From positions 1 through 17,648 of the forward strand of contig NW_020169373.1 of assembly GCF_000988165.1 (NCBI RefSeq): a DNA stretch of 17,648 nt. Direction: 5' to 3'. The DNA comes from Vairimorpha ceranae. Taxonomy: Eukaryota; Microsporidia; Nosematidae. Made by a program: the position numbers and the translations under genes. The notes under the pieces are model-generated. The model did not search any database and was not told the DNA's origin. It saw only the letters and a program-made list of their open reading frames with translations. Positions 7,344-15,241 of the stretch are shown piece by piece; positions within the stretch are counted from its first letter, which is position 1, and every line of letters begins with the position of its first letter.

Positions 7344-8747
7344 ATGAAAGATAAAAATAAAGATTATTTATTCGGCAATGTGAAATATTTTTCTATAGCC
7401 CCTGTAGAGATGATTAATAAAAAAAGAAAGTTAGAAATAGAAGTTGATAATATTAATGAAGAAGTTATAAAATATTTTAAACAGCACGAAATAACTTATA
7501 ACAATCTTTTTTACAGGCCACAACCATTTATTGATGAAAGTTGTGAAGAGGCAGTGAATCTGAAAATAGAAAATTTTGATAAAAATCTTATCAGATTGAA
7601 TAATTTACAAGAAAATGAGTTTATTGAGATAAATCCTGTAGAAATAAATAACATAGCTTTAGAATTCGCAATGCTAGAAAATAACGAAATAGAAACACAT
7701 ACAAAAACTTATAAAATCGCAACTAAGAAAAAATCTGTAAAAATAGATACAAAATGTAAAAATACATCTTCTGATATTTTTAGTGATGAAAAATCTACTA
7801 TACGTTCTTCTCTTATTAGTGAAGAACAATCTACTACACGTTTATCTGATATCAGTTCAGATAAAAGATTATTATTTTTTTTAAAAAAAACCAATCCAAA
7901 TTTTTATAAAACGTGTGAAAGTGTAAAAGATTACGTAGAAAAAACAGAAGCAATTATTTTAGAAAAAGGAAAAATGAATTTGGCCACTCAAAAATTATTA
8001 AAAGAAGAAAAAAAGAATATTTATACAAAAAAACATAAACCGCACATTTGCAAATTAGAACTTTTAAAAGAAACTTTCTGGACAGAAACTGAAAAAAATA
8101 AATTTAAGCATTCTGTACTAAAATATAAAAATAATTTCAATTTAATACATAAAGAATTTTCAGAAAGGACTAGAAAAGAAATTATTTATAGATATTATAA
8201 TAACAAAGATAAAACTTATAATTATATTAAAAAGAAAGGTGGAAGAATAAGTGATAAAGAATGTGATGCATACATTCTTGGTACATGGACAGATCTAGAG
8301 AAAAAAATATTCGATGAAAATTATGTTAAATTTGGTAAAATATTAATAAAATATCAGACAATTTTACCAAAATCGATTAAAGATTTAAAATTATACCTTA
8401 GATGGTACTTAAAAAATAAAACTATAAAAACAAAACGAATATCATCTTCAATTTTAGATGACTGGTCTATTGATGAGAGACAAATATTTGCGATTTACTA
8501 TCCATTTTTTAATAAAAATTGGATTACAATGTCTGTACATTTCACTTCTAAAAATAGTAAAGATTTGAAAATGTACTATTCTAAATATTTTAAACATCTG
8601 AGCTATGCAGAACAAAAATTTGAAACTTGTTTGAAAGAACATAAATTGAAAAATCACACAGATCCTGTTTTACATGTTGGTGATAAAACAAGTGATTGGT
8701 GTGAATCTGTAGGATGGATTTTTAAAACGGATGATAGTTTAAAATAG
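7344..8747 (+). CDS. Protein with three SANT/Myb-like domains (467 aa)
   Basis: Three SANT-like units are visible in the C-terminal half. SANT1 spans ~245-286 (FWTETEKNKFKHSVLKY then NNFNLIHKEF and a final IIYRYY). SANT2 spans ~314-356 (TWTDLEKKIFDENYVKFGK and LKLYLRWYLKN). SANT3 spans ~373-416 (DWSIDERQIFAIYYPFFNK and LKMYYSKYF). Each has the W-x(3)-E opening, a hydrophobic core and a Y-rich third helix. Spacing and the F..yy..F pattern are closer to SANT of Snt1/NCoR, Rsc8 or MyoD-type chromatin subunits than to DNA-binding Myb R2R3. The N-terminal ~230 residues are charged and low in known features, with a Ser/Thr-rich stretch (141-172). A chromatin-complex or transcription role in the nucleus is inferred; Snt1-like is a guess. 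The ATG at 7344 is the first in frame. There is no CCC motif. It converges on the next gene with only 65 bp between stops. Confidence 0.88.
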   Translation: MKDKNKDYLFGNVKYFSIAPVEMINKKRKLEIEVDNINEEVIKYFKQHEITYNNLFYRPQPFIDESCEEAVNLKIENFDKNLIRLNNLQENEFIEINPVEINNIALEFAMLENNEIETHTKTYKIATKKKSVKIDTKCKNTSSDIFSDEKSTIRSSLISEEQSTTRLSDISSDKRLLFFLKKTNPNFYKTCESVKDYVEKTEAIILEKGKMNLATQKLLKEEKKNIYTKKHKPHICKLELLKETFWTETEKNKFKHSVLKYKNNFNLIHKEFSERTRKEIIYRYYNNKDKTYNYIKKKGGRISDKECDAYILGTWTDLEKKIFDENYVKFGKILIKYQTILPKSIKDLKLYLRWYLKNKTIKTKRISSSILDDWSIDERQIFAIYYPFFNKNWITMSVHFTSKNSKDLKMYYSKYFKHLSYAEQKFETCLKEHKLKNHTDPVLHVGDKTSDWCESVGWIFKTDDSLK

Positions 8748-8812
8748 TAGGTTTAATGTAAAATAGAATAAATTTAATGGTGTACTTAAATATTGATTGG
8801 TAATTTTTTTGT

Positions 8813-10297
8813 TTAATCATCATCATTAATAAGGTCTGTGTTGTCTTCCTGTTTTTCTTTATCATCTACCAAATTTTCTTTTTCATCTGCCAAGTTTTCT
8901 TTGTCATCTATTAAATTTTGTGTAAGTGTTTTTTCGCCCTTCAATTTAGATTTTTGTTTAGTATCTATTTGTAAATTTTCTTGTTTTTCATCATCAATTA
9001 AATCTGCAGCAATTTCTTCATCACTATCATTTTCTAGCTGCTGTTTTTTAGCTTTAATTTTTGTAGAAATTTTTTCTTTTTTCTTGCTTTTTTTTAATTC
9101 ATTTTTTAATATTTTATTTTCGCGTAAACTTGATAACAATTTACTTTTTAATTTTCTATTATTTAATCTGCTCCTATTTGGTGAAAATTTAGTGTCTTGA
9201 AATATGTTTTGTGTGCCTTCGTCATCATCGTCATTATCCATAAGACGATTTCTATATCTTCCATTGCCATTATTTCCAACTAGCATAACTTTTTCTGCTC
9301 TTTTAACACTGTCTTGTATTTGATAATGGAGTTGAGATTTCGGGTCGACAATGTAAAATGCGTTTTTTAATAATTTTTTTACATCTTTCGAACTCCTTCG
9401 ACTAGATCTTTCAGATGAAGAATCATCATCGTCTTGATATTTCTTGTAATTTTTCCTTCTTTTTCTATTAGATTTATATGGTCTATCGTAGTCATACGAA
9501 TAATCTGAATAGGGTGTGCATGATTCACTGAATCTGTTGTATTCTGGTTCATTTATATCACATCTGAAATCTTGTATTTGTTGTGATTCACGTGTACAGG
9601 GCTGATATGAACGGCATTCTTGTCTAGGTTTACACGTGTTAAAAGATTGTTGTGGTGGTACTTGACAAGAAAAATTCTGTTGAGGCTGTTTATAACATTG
9701 GGGTGAGTATTGTATAGGCATTTGTTGAGGAATGAGTGCTTGAGGAGGTGGGTTGAAAGTTTGTGGTTGGATACTTACTTGTTGAGGTTGCACAAAGGAA
9801 ACCTGAGGATTGGGTTGACATGCAGGCCGTGTAGTTGGTTGAATTGGTTGTACATATGATGGTAATTGTACTGGCTGCTGAATTACAGCTCTTGTTGTTG
9901 GTTGTATAAATGATGGTAACTGGGCTTGTTGTTCATAAAAGGGGCGTGGCTGTACAGGTGTAGGATAAGTATTCTGGTTTAAACATCCAAGATTAGGTGT
10001 TTGTTGTTCGTACGAAGGTCGAGTTAGCGGATTAATATTTGAAGGTAAATACATTTGTTTGTCATAAAAATGTTGCTGAAAACACTCATCTGTTTCATTA
10101 TGAGGCTTAATACATTGTTGTTTACCTTGAAGTATATTTTTTGATACATCAGTAGCCATGTAATTTTCTAGCCGTTGACTTCCTACTGGCCATTGAGTAG
10201 AACACATATTTTCATTTACATCAGGATTACATATGTTGTTAAATGTGGCGCTTATACAAGTTATAAATACAAGTAGAGGATATAACAATTTTTTCAT
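8813..10297 (-). CDS. Secreted Pro/Gln/Cys-rich repeat protein, candidate spore wall or polar tube protein (494 aa)
   Basis: The protein opens with a clear signal peptide (MKKLLYPLLVFITCISA, cleavage likely near residue 17-18). Residues ~83-235 are Pro/Gln-rich with imperfect repeats: LPSNINPLTRPSYEQQ (84-99), LPSFIQPTTR (127-136), LPSYVQPIQPTTRP (145-158) and SFVQPQQVSIQPQ (167-179). Thirteen cysteines follow the signal, all before residue 261, allowing a disulfide network. Then come an Asp/Tyr patch (262-273), a basic stretch (NRKRRKNYKKY, 277-287), Ser/Arg, and a charged Lys/Asp/Glu C-terminal region with tandem LIDDKENLADEKENLVDDK (462-480). There is no transmembrane segment after the signal. 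Signal peptide, Pro-rich repeats, clustered cysteines and a lysine/acid-rich tail are typical of microsporidian polar tube and spore wall proteins. I cannot assign a named PTP or SWP. A longer start at 10448 in another frame overlaps and was not used. Confidence 0.88.
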   Translation of the reverse strand: MKKLLYPLLVFITCISATFNNICNPDVNENMCSTQWPVGSQRLENYMATDVSKNILQGKQQCIKPHNETDECFQQHFYDKQMYLPSNINPLTRPSYEQQTPNLGCLNQNTYPTPVQPRPFYEQQAQLPSFIQPTTRAVIQQPVQLPSYVQPIQPTTRPACQPNPQVSFVQPQQVSIQPQTFNPPPQALIPQQMPIQYSPQCYKQPQQNFSCQVPPQQSFNTCKPRQECRSYQPCTRESQQIQDFRCDINEPEYNRFSESCTPYSDYSYDYDRPYKSNRKRRKNYKKYQDDDDSSSERSSRRSSKDVKKLLKNAFYIVDPKSQLHYQIQDSVKRAEKVMLVGNNGNGRYRNRLMDNDDDDEGTQNIFQDTKFSPNRSRLNNRKLKSKLLSSLRENKILKNELKKSKKKEKISTKIKAKKQQLENDSDEEIAADLIDDEKQENLQIDTKQKSKLKGEKTLTQNLIDDKENLADEKENLVDDKEKQEDNTDLINDDD

Positions 10298-10903
10298 ATG
10301 AGAGGAGACATTTTTTATTTATTTGTTTAACAGATGAAACAGTTTTACTTTTAAGAAACAATGTTTTAATTTGCTTCACATTGTCATGTTTCAGAACAGA
10401 GTGGAACACAAGGTGTTTTTGTAAATTTTTGTATTTCTTCATGTGCAAATGCTTGCCTTTAACGAAGAAATTTTTTAAATATATTTAATAAAATTAACAA
10501 ATGAAAATAAAGACAAAGATTATTAGAGGGGCTAAATAATATAAATATGCAGGAAAGGTCAGAAGCCTATACTATGGTTTATTGTGTAAACAAATTGTGA
10601 TTTTTTATTAATAATTTACATGAGTTAAGTAAGATTATGATACCAGTATTAATTATAGTTGTTTTAAAATTGATCTTATATTAATAGATTAAATATAATA
10701 TATAAAAAAGTAGATTAATTTTCTTCTACAAACTTTTAGGCACAAAATAAAAATAATTTATTGTCATCCAAAAAAGCTTTAAAGACGCCAAAAGTTAAAA
10801 TCATTTAATTCGTGACACACACTAGAGTATTATTGGTGCCTTACTTGTAAGTAGAAAAAAGTCCTTGTAAGATTTTTTAAACCTAACAGTCATAAAGATC
10901 AAG
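10298..10903. other. Intergenic, no gene supported
   Basis: The stretch is A+T-rich and must contain the promoter of the secreted-protein gene. A 69-residue minus-strand frame (10239-10448) overlaps the 5' end of that gene out of frame and has no recognisable feature. Nothing else stands out. Confidence 0.45.
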
Positions 10904-11160
10904 ACCTACACTTAGAAGGATTTGAGGTTAATGCCCCATTAAATGCAGCATTACGGACACAACTCAATCCAGCGGAATGCTACGGCATAATATGCAACTT
11001 AAGCTAATCTCCTTATAGGTCAAATTTGTTTAACTTTTAATGCTAATTACTTAGCTGTTTTTCTCGCTGAATTGCAGTCTTCTTCTATCTCAGATTATTC
11101 TAAGGAGACATGGGGTCTAACTTATTGTTGTACAAAAATGTATCTTTGTACTATCATTTA
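10904..11160 (+). other. G+C-richer island, possible decayed coding remnant
   Basis: From about 10904 the base composition shifts up. A plus-strand frame reads HLEGFEVNAPLNAALRTQLN and continues to AECYGIICNLS before a stop. Another frame then reads ICLTFNANYLAVFLAELQ and on through SKETWGLTYCC. I do not recognise a family. The quality of these segments next to a LINE suggests an old retroelement or gene fragment with frameshifts. Confidence 0.25.
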
Positions 11161-11306
11161 ATCGAGAAATTCAACTCTTACTAAAAGAGGCTGTAGGGTT
11201 TAATTCTACCTAAAAAATATAGCTTTATTTAATTGGCTCTTTCATATAATTAATCATCATCTACTGAAAGTCTTAGGAAGCGTCTATTAGTATTTTAGAA
11301 GACGCA

Positions 11307-12274
11307 TCAAATATTAACTCCTTTAAAAGTATTAAAACAAATTTTGAAAAAGGGGATGCTTTCCTTTAATACCAACAGAGCCTTTTTCATAATAGGACAA
11401 GTTTTGATGTTTTGGATGTTTCCAAGAATCATCTTAACTCTCTCCTCTTTTGGTAGAGATGAGGTCAACTCTGGAATTTTATTCTCATAAAGAGATCTTT
11501 TCTCAGACAAAACTGAACAGTCTAGCAAGAAGTGTTCAAGGATTTCTTGCTCTCCCTCACAAAGAATGCAGTGCTCTCTGTAATATTGAGGAATTCTGCG
11601 TGCATTAGCTAATGCAGGAGACCATCGTATCAAATTGCACCTTATCTGTCTGTTGTTAACTTTTATTATTATGAACTTGAGTTGAGATTCAAGTATACCA
11701 TATTGTACTGATATCGAAGCTGCTAAAGTAGTGTTAAAAGATATTTTACCTCTGACATTTCTTCAATTTTGTTTTTGCCTACATTGTAGTCAATACTTTC
11801 GTAGTCGTGACCGACATACCTTTTACACCATCGTCGAGTCCTTGAACTCTGCATAGTCTTCCATTCTCTTGGTCCCCGATTCATAAGTTTGCGATCATTG
11901 TTTTGCTGTGTTTCCACTTCCTTAGTGCCCTAAACCTACTTAAGGCTGCTTGTATGTGAATTTAATTAATATCAAATTCATCTAATATCCTATCTAAAGG
12001 AATTATTTTAGACCAGAATATCATTCTGACTGCTTTTTTAAGAATCTTGTTAATTCTACCTGATCTTGTACTAGACATTCCCCACAACCCACTTCCATAC
12101 ATGAGAGCAGGGATTAGTACACATTTTATTAGTATTGCCTTAAAGGGAATACATATACCTTTGTTAAGAAGCTTCAATTTCAATGCTTCTAGAGCTGTTT
12201 TGTCTCTAAAGGCACCATCACTAACAAGATGATCTTCTATAGTGTTCTTTTTTATAAGAACACCTAAGTACCTA
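11307..12274 (-). mobile_element. Decayed LINE (non-LTR retrotransposon, Dong/R4-like), 3' part
   Basis: On the minus strand, from 12274 downward, the frame begins with the RT thumb motif RYLGVLIKKN. It goes on with LIKCVLIPALMYGSGLWGMS (~12140-12080), the 'palm-to-thumb' region of LINE reverse transcriptase. After a stop near 11962, pieces in two frames read RALRKWKHSKTMIANL and RTRRWCKRYVGHDYESID (~11930-11780), both typical of the linker in Dong/R4 elements. A last frame from ~11760 holds IRWSPALANARRIPQYY and the C-terminal zinc finger CILCEGEQEILEHFLLDC (C-x2-C-x8-H-x4-C), ending at 11307. At least two frameshifts and one stop are present, so this is a relic. Its upstream part is cut off by the Tc1-like element and resumes at 13701. 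Catalytic RT motifs (FADD/YADD) are not in this part. Confidence 0.85.
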
Positions 12275-12304
12275 CAGTATGTTTCAAAAAAGAGAATATT
12301 CTTC
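12275..12304 (+). repeat. Left TIR of the Tc1-like element
   Basis: This is an imperfect inverted copy of 13671-13700. It begins CAGT as usual and is flanked by TA. The LINE reading frame runs by chance a few codons into it. Confidence 0.75.
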
Positions 12305-12473
12305 AGAGCTTTATTCAAGCCAATTTATGCTAAAAAATGATTTGTTTTAGCTGTAAATTTTTTTATGTACGTTTTTGCAGCGTATTTGGTTCTTTTTTGT
12401 TTTAATTTAAATAATAAATTAAAAAAAAATATTTTAAAAAAAGAATATTTTTATTTTAATATCTAGTATAATT

Positions 12474-13439
12474 TCATTTTGCTCTAAAACACGCTAAAGA
12501 TCTTTTGTAAAAGCTTAAAATCAATTTTTGACACAATTCTAGTGAAATTTGCTGCCATTCACGTACTATTACTTCTCTCAATTTATTTAAATATTTAGGG
12601 CGATATTGTGATAATTTTTGCTTTATAATAGCACAAACTGTCTTAATTGGATTTTAATCTAAAGATTGTGCAAGCCAAGAAAGTAATTTAAATTGTTCTG
12701 ACTCAAAATACAGCTTTATAGGCTTTGCAGTATGCTTGGAATCATTATCTTGTTGAAAAATGTAATCTTGCAGATTCATTGATCTAGCCGAATAAGGTAA
12801 ATTATTAGATAAAATATTCACATAGTATTCAGCGTTCATTTTACCTCAAATAAAAACAAGTTTTCTACAACAAAGTATGAAAAACATCCCCATACCATTA
12901 CTAACTCTCCACCATGCTTTACAATAGCAGACAAATTACATGTTTTAAGGCCTGCTCCGGCTCCACGCCACACAAAAACTTTACCATCAGAGCAAAAAAG
13001 GATGAACTTGCTTTCATCTAAAAAAATTATCTTCTTTATCTTATTATCTAATGATAATAAAAATTCCCCACTTTTCTAAAACCGGGTCAAAATATTTTTT
13101 TTGAAAGGAGTGGTTTTTTTATTGGAGTAAAAGCTCTAATATTATAATTATTAAGTGTCCTTTTTATAGTTGAATAGGAAAAACTTTGATTGGCCTTTGC
13201 TTGCAGTTCAATAGATAGTTTTCTTAATGATGTTTTAGGCTTTTTTTATTAATTGTAAGTAAGGCTGTAACATCATTAGCTTGTAACTTCTTTTTCCTGC
13301 CAAACCTTTTGGATCAAACAACCATGTCTTTTTCTTACATATTTTTTACAATTTTAGATACTATACTTTGTAAAATCTTAAATTTTCTTGCGATTTTGAC
13401 TCGAGGGAGTTTTTGGTTGAAAAGCAAAACAATTTCCAT
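12474..13439 (-). pseudogene. Tc1-like DD34E transposase, broken
   Basis: Starting at an ATG at 13439, the N-terminal helix-turn-helix is visible (PRVKIARKFKILQSIVSKIV), followed by a stop and FGRKKKLQANDVTALL. Next, in a shifted frame, comes SLRKLSIELQAKANQSFSYS and TIKRTLNNYNIRA. The catalytic domain begins at IIFLDESKF (first Asp at ~13018), with VFVWRGAGAG and GGELVMVWGCFS. After another stop comes YIFQQDNDSKHTAK (second Asp at ~12749). The tail reads LLSWLAQSLD, then a stop, then NPIK. The spacing from the second Asp to the Lys is 34 residues, so the family's third catalytic residue Glu has become Lys (codon at 12642-12644). Several stops and frameshifts plus the lost Glu make it inactive. 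Transposase from an element of this size is usually ~340 residues, which fits. Confidence 0.9.
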
Positions 13440-13670
13440 TTTGTTTTACAAAGTCAATTGTATACAGGGTTATTATATAAAATAAAAAAATATATTTTTG
13501 GCGGAAAAAAATGTAACTTTTGAGCTAAAAATTATAATATTTCTTTTTTTAAACAGAAAAAAATAATTAAAGTCTGGCTTCAAAAAAGCTGTAAAATTTA
13601 AAAAGTTGTAGTGCAAAATTGTCTTAATAAATCAAAACAATAGTTATTTATCAAAATTATCTTTACCTGT

Positions 13671-13700
13671 AAAAAGAATATTTTTTTTTGAATCAAACTG
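13671..13700 (-). repeat. Right TIR of the Tc1-like element
   Basis: This is the partner of 12275-12304. It ends in ACTG on the plus strand and is followed by TATA. Confidence 0.75.
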
Positions 13701-13790
13701 TATATATTTCTCGGATGTTCTGATTATTGAAGATTTCATGATACCTAAATATTTGTATTTTTATGATTTCAAGAATCTAGTGTACTTGCG
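13701..13790 (-). mobile_element. LINE segment upstream of the Tc1 insertion
   Basis: On the minus strand a frame reads ILEIIKIQIFRYHEIF and NNQNIREIY, and across the Tc1 target site it becomes continuous with RYLGVLI of the downstream LINE part. The pattern of hydrophobic strand, variable loop and YLGV is that found just before the RT thumb. A stop lies directly before ILEII, and I cannot follow the LINE further upstream. Confidence 0.55.
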
Positions 13791-14289
13791 ACATTTTGTT
13801 GTGTTGGCGGCAGTTTATGCTAAATAATTATTAGTTTTACAGTAATGAAAAAATTATTGTTTTTTCGACTATTTTTGTACAATATCATCGTTAATGCTAA
13901 AAATTGTAGATTTTTTATATCAAATTTTAGTACATTTTAAATAAAGCACGAAAACAAGAATATAAAAAACTAAATACGAAACAAAAATATTTAATTTATA
14001 AACAAAAAACATTTAAGATTTTTTATAAATATTATAAAAGTAGTATAGGGAGATGTTTATCTGCAGTATAGTATAATAATAAATTAAGCATTTAGAATTA
14101 ATCCAAAAAATGTCGCTAAAAATAATTCTATTTTTTTACTAAATTTTCTAAAATAAACTTTATCTTTTTTAGACTGATAATTTTAGCATTTAGGAAATTT
14201 ATAAATTTTTTTATTAATTTGTATATTGGTTTCGCAAAAATGATATTTTTACAGAATTATAGTTGTTAAGGAAACTAGAATTTGTGGGT
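13791..14289. other. A+T-rich spacer, nothing recognised
   Basis: The stretch contains many poly-A/T runs and no recognisable frame. It should contain the rest of the LINE RT if that survived, but I found no YxDD-like motif on the minus strand. Confidence 0.4.
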
Positions 14290-14478
14290 GTTAGCTAAAA
14301 ACATCCTTCCTGATAAAAAAATTCTTTTATATTTATTGGCAGCCAAAAATCTTAGATGTCCTGATATGTCAAGGCCAGAATATTCAATGTGCCAATCAAA
14401 GCCGTTACATTAAAGTCGTGTTGTTTCACATAATTGATCTTCTCCGTGATTGGACACATGCTGATCCCAACAGAATAA
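14290..14478 (-). pseudogene. Possible decayed coding fragment, family unknown
   Basis: One minus-strand frame reads CWDQHVSNHGEDQLCETTRL, a stop, then CNGFDWHIEYSGLDISGHLR and FLAANKYKRIFLSGRMFLAN. The base composition is richer than the flanks. I recognise no family; a transposon or gene relic is likely. A second frame (CPITEKINYVKQHDF and on) is also open, so the true frame is uncertain. Confidence 0.25.
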
Positions 14479-14652
14479 ATTATATATTTTTTAACTTTAA
14501 TATAACCAAAAATAAATTTTGATATATATATCTATAAGCTGTTAACAAAATATAAGATAACATTAGTAATATAAAGGTAAAATTTAAATAGAATATTTAA
14601 CAAAGTATAAATCCTTTAAAATGTAGATATATTACAAAATACAAGTAACTTC

Positions 14653-14658
14653 AAAAAA
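14653..14658 (-). terminator. Pol III T-run after the tRNA
   Basis: Six T on the minus strand begin one base after the tRNA acceptor stem (the intervening base is the A73 discriminator). This is a normal RNA polymerase III termination signal and suggests the tRNA gene is a real transcription unit. Confidence 0.7.
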
Positions 14659-14659
14659 T

Positions 14660-14742
14660 GGTACCTGAGGGATTCGAACCCACTCACCCTTTCGGGTTCC
14701 GGAGCTGTAATCCGGCGCCTTACACCACTCGGCCAAGGTACC
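14660..14742 (-). tRNA. Class II tRNA, Leu-like body with apparent anticodon ACA
   Basis: The 83-nt gene folds as a full cloverleaf. The acceptor stem is GGTACCT/AGGTACC (7 bp) and the D arm is GCC...GGC with GAGTGG. The anticodon stem is CCGGA/TCCGG with loop TTACAGC. A long variable arm reads ACCC-GAAA-GGGT, and the T loop is TTCGAAT. Internal A box (TGGCCGAGTGG) and B box (GGTTCGAATCC) are intact. A long variable arm limits identity to Leu or Ser in a eukaryotic nucleus, and the discriminator A73 points to Leu. Yet the 7-nt loop puts ACA (14706-14708) at 34-36, which would read the Cys codon UGU. The T stem has one T-T mismatch (second pair). No intron is evident. It may be a decayed tRNA-Leu, a tRNA with edited or shifted loop, or an unusual decoder. 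Confidence 0.88.
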
Positions 14743-15060
14743 TGCCAGAAAATAAATAGTATATAACATAAAAGTTTATTGGAGGTATTTCATTACTTAC
14801 TTAGAGGAAAATAATGACATTGACTCAATTTTTATACTTTTGTTATGTCCTGTAGCACGGAATAGGCAGCTATTATTTTTTTTATAATATCCAACTAAAT
14901 TTTTAATAAATAAATTTTAATTAATTTTCTTTATCCTATGTCTACCTTCTTGGGATAGATTATTTTAAAATCCACTATTCATTTCATTCTTTATTCTCTT
15001 CTGATTCTATCTTAATTTGCAATCTACTATTTTTAAAAAGATAAGGTAAATTTGTATTTA
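14743..15060. other. A+T-rich spacer, nothing recognised
   Basis: The spacer lies between the tRNA 5' side and copy B of the dispersed repeat. There are no convincing frames and no second tRNA. Confidence 0.45.
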
Positions 15061-15165
15061 ATTTTTAACCCTTTTTTTCTTACTTTTATAAAATTTTTTG
15101 GATTTTTTATTAAGAAAGAATAACACAACTATTAAGTTATTTTTTAAGCACAGCACAGTATTTAA
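15061..15165. repeat. Dispersed repeat copy B, left part
   Basis: This corresponds to the first ~110 bp of copy A (545-836), starting ATTTTTAACCC and including TTATTAAGAA and TTAAGCAC. It ends at CAGTATTTAA, where the Merlin-like element begins. Copy B resumes at 16135. Confidence 0.65.
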
Positions 15166-15166
15166 A

Positions 15167-15223
15167 GCTTTTTATGTTAAGAACTTACCTGTTGAATAAA
15201 TACTTTTTTTATTTTTTTAACAC
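15167..15223 (+). repeat. Left TIR of the Merlin-like element
   Basis: This is the inverted partner of 16076-16133. The inner 36 bp are almost identical between the two. Confidence 0.8.
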
Positions 15224-15241
15224 TTAAAAACACGAATAAAA

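Larger units (their letters stand above)
12275..13700 (-). mobile_element. Tc1/mariner-family DNA transposon (1426 bp), inserted in the LINE
   Basis: The left end begins TA|CAGTATGTTTCAAAAAAG (TA at 12273-12274). The right end, read on the minus strand, begins TA|CAGTTTGATTCAAAAAAA (TA at 13701-13702). The first ~30 bp of the two ends match with few differences and both go on to ATATTCTT, so they are imperfect terminal inverted repeats flanked by the TA duplication expected of this superfamily. Joining the flanks with one TA restores an open LINE frame across the junction. The transposase inside is broken. Confidence 0.88.

Noticed and set aside
8838..9200. 120-residue plus-strand frame rich in Ser and Phe
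   Set aside because: It is the antisense of the charged C-terminal region of the secreted protein gene; Ser/Phe/Leu runs mirror its Lys/Glu/Asp codons.
10239..10448. 69-residue minus-strand frame overlapping the secreted protein start
   Set aside because: It overlaps the signal peptide coding region out of frame, has no recognisable feature, and the signal peptide frame is far more convincing.
12047..12232. 61-residue plus-strand frame
   Set aside because: It is the antisense of the LINE RT thumb region.
14660..14742. Reading the tRNA on the plus strand as bacterial-type tRNA-Tyr (GTA)
   Set aside because: On the plus strand the T loop and D arm do not fit (loop starts ATTCGAA, no GG in D loop), and position 33 would be C. 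The minus strand fits every arm and both Pol III boxes.
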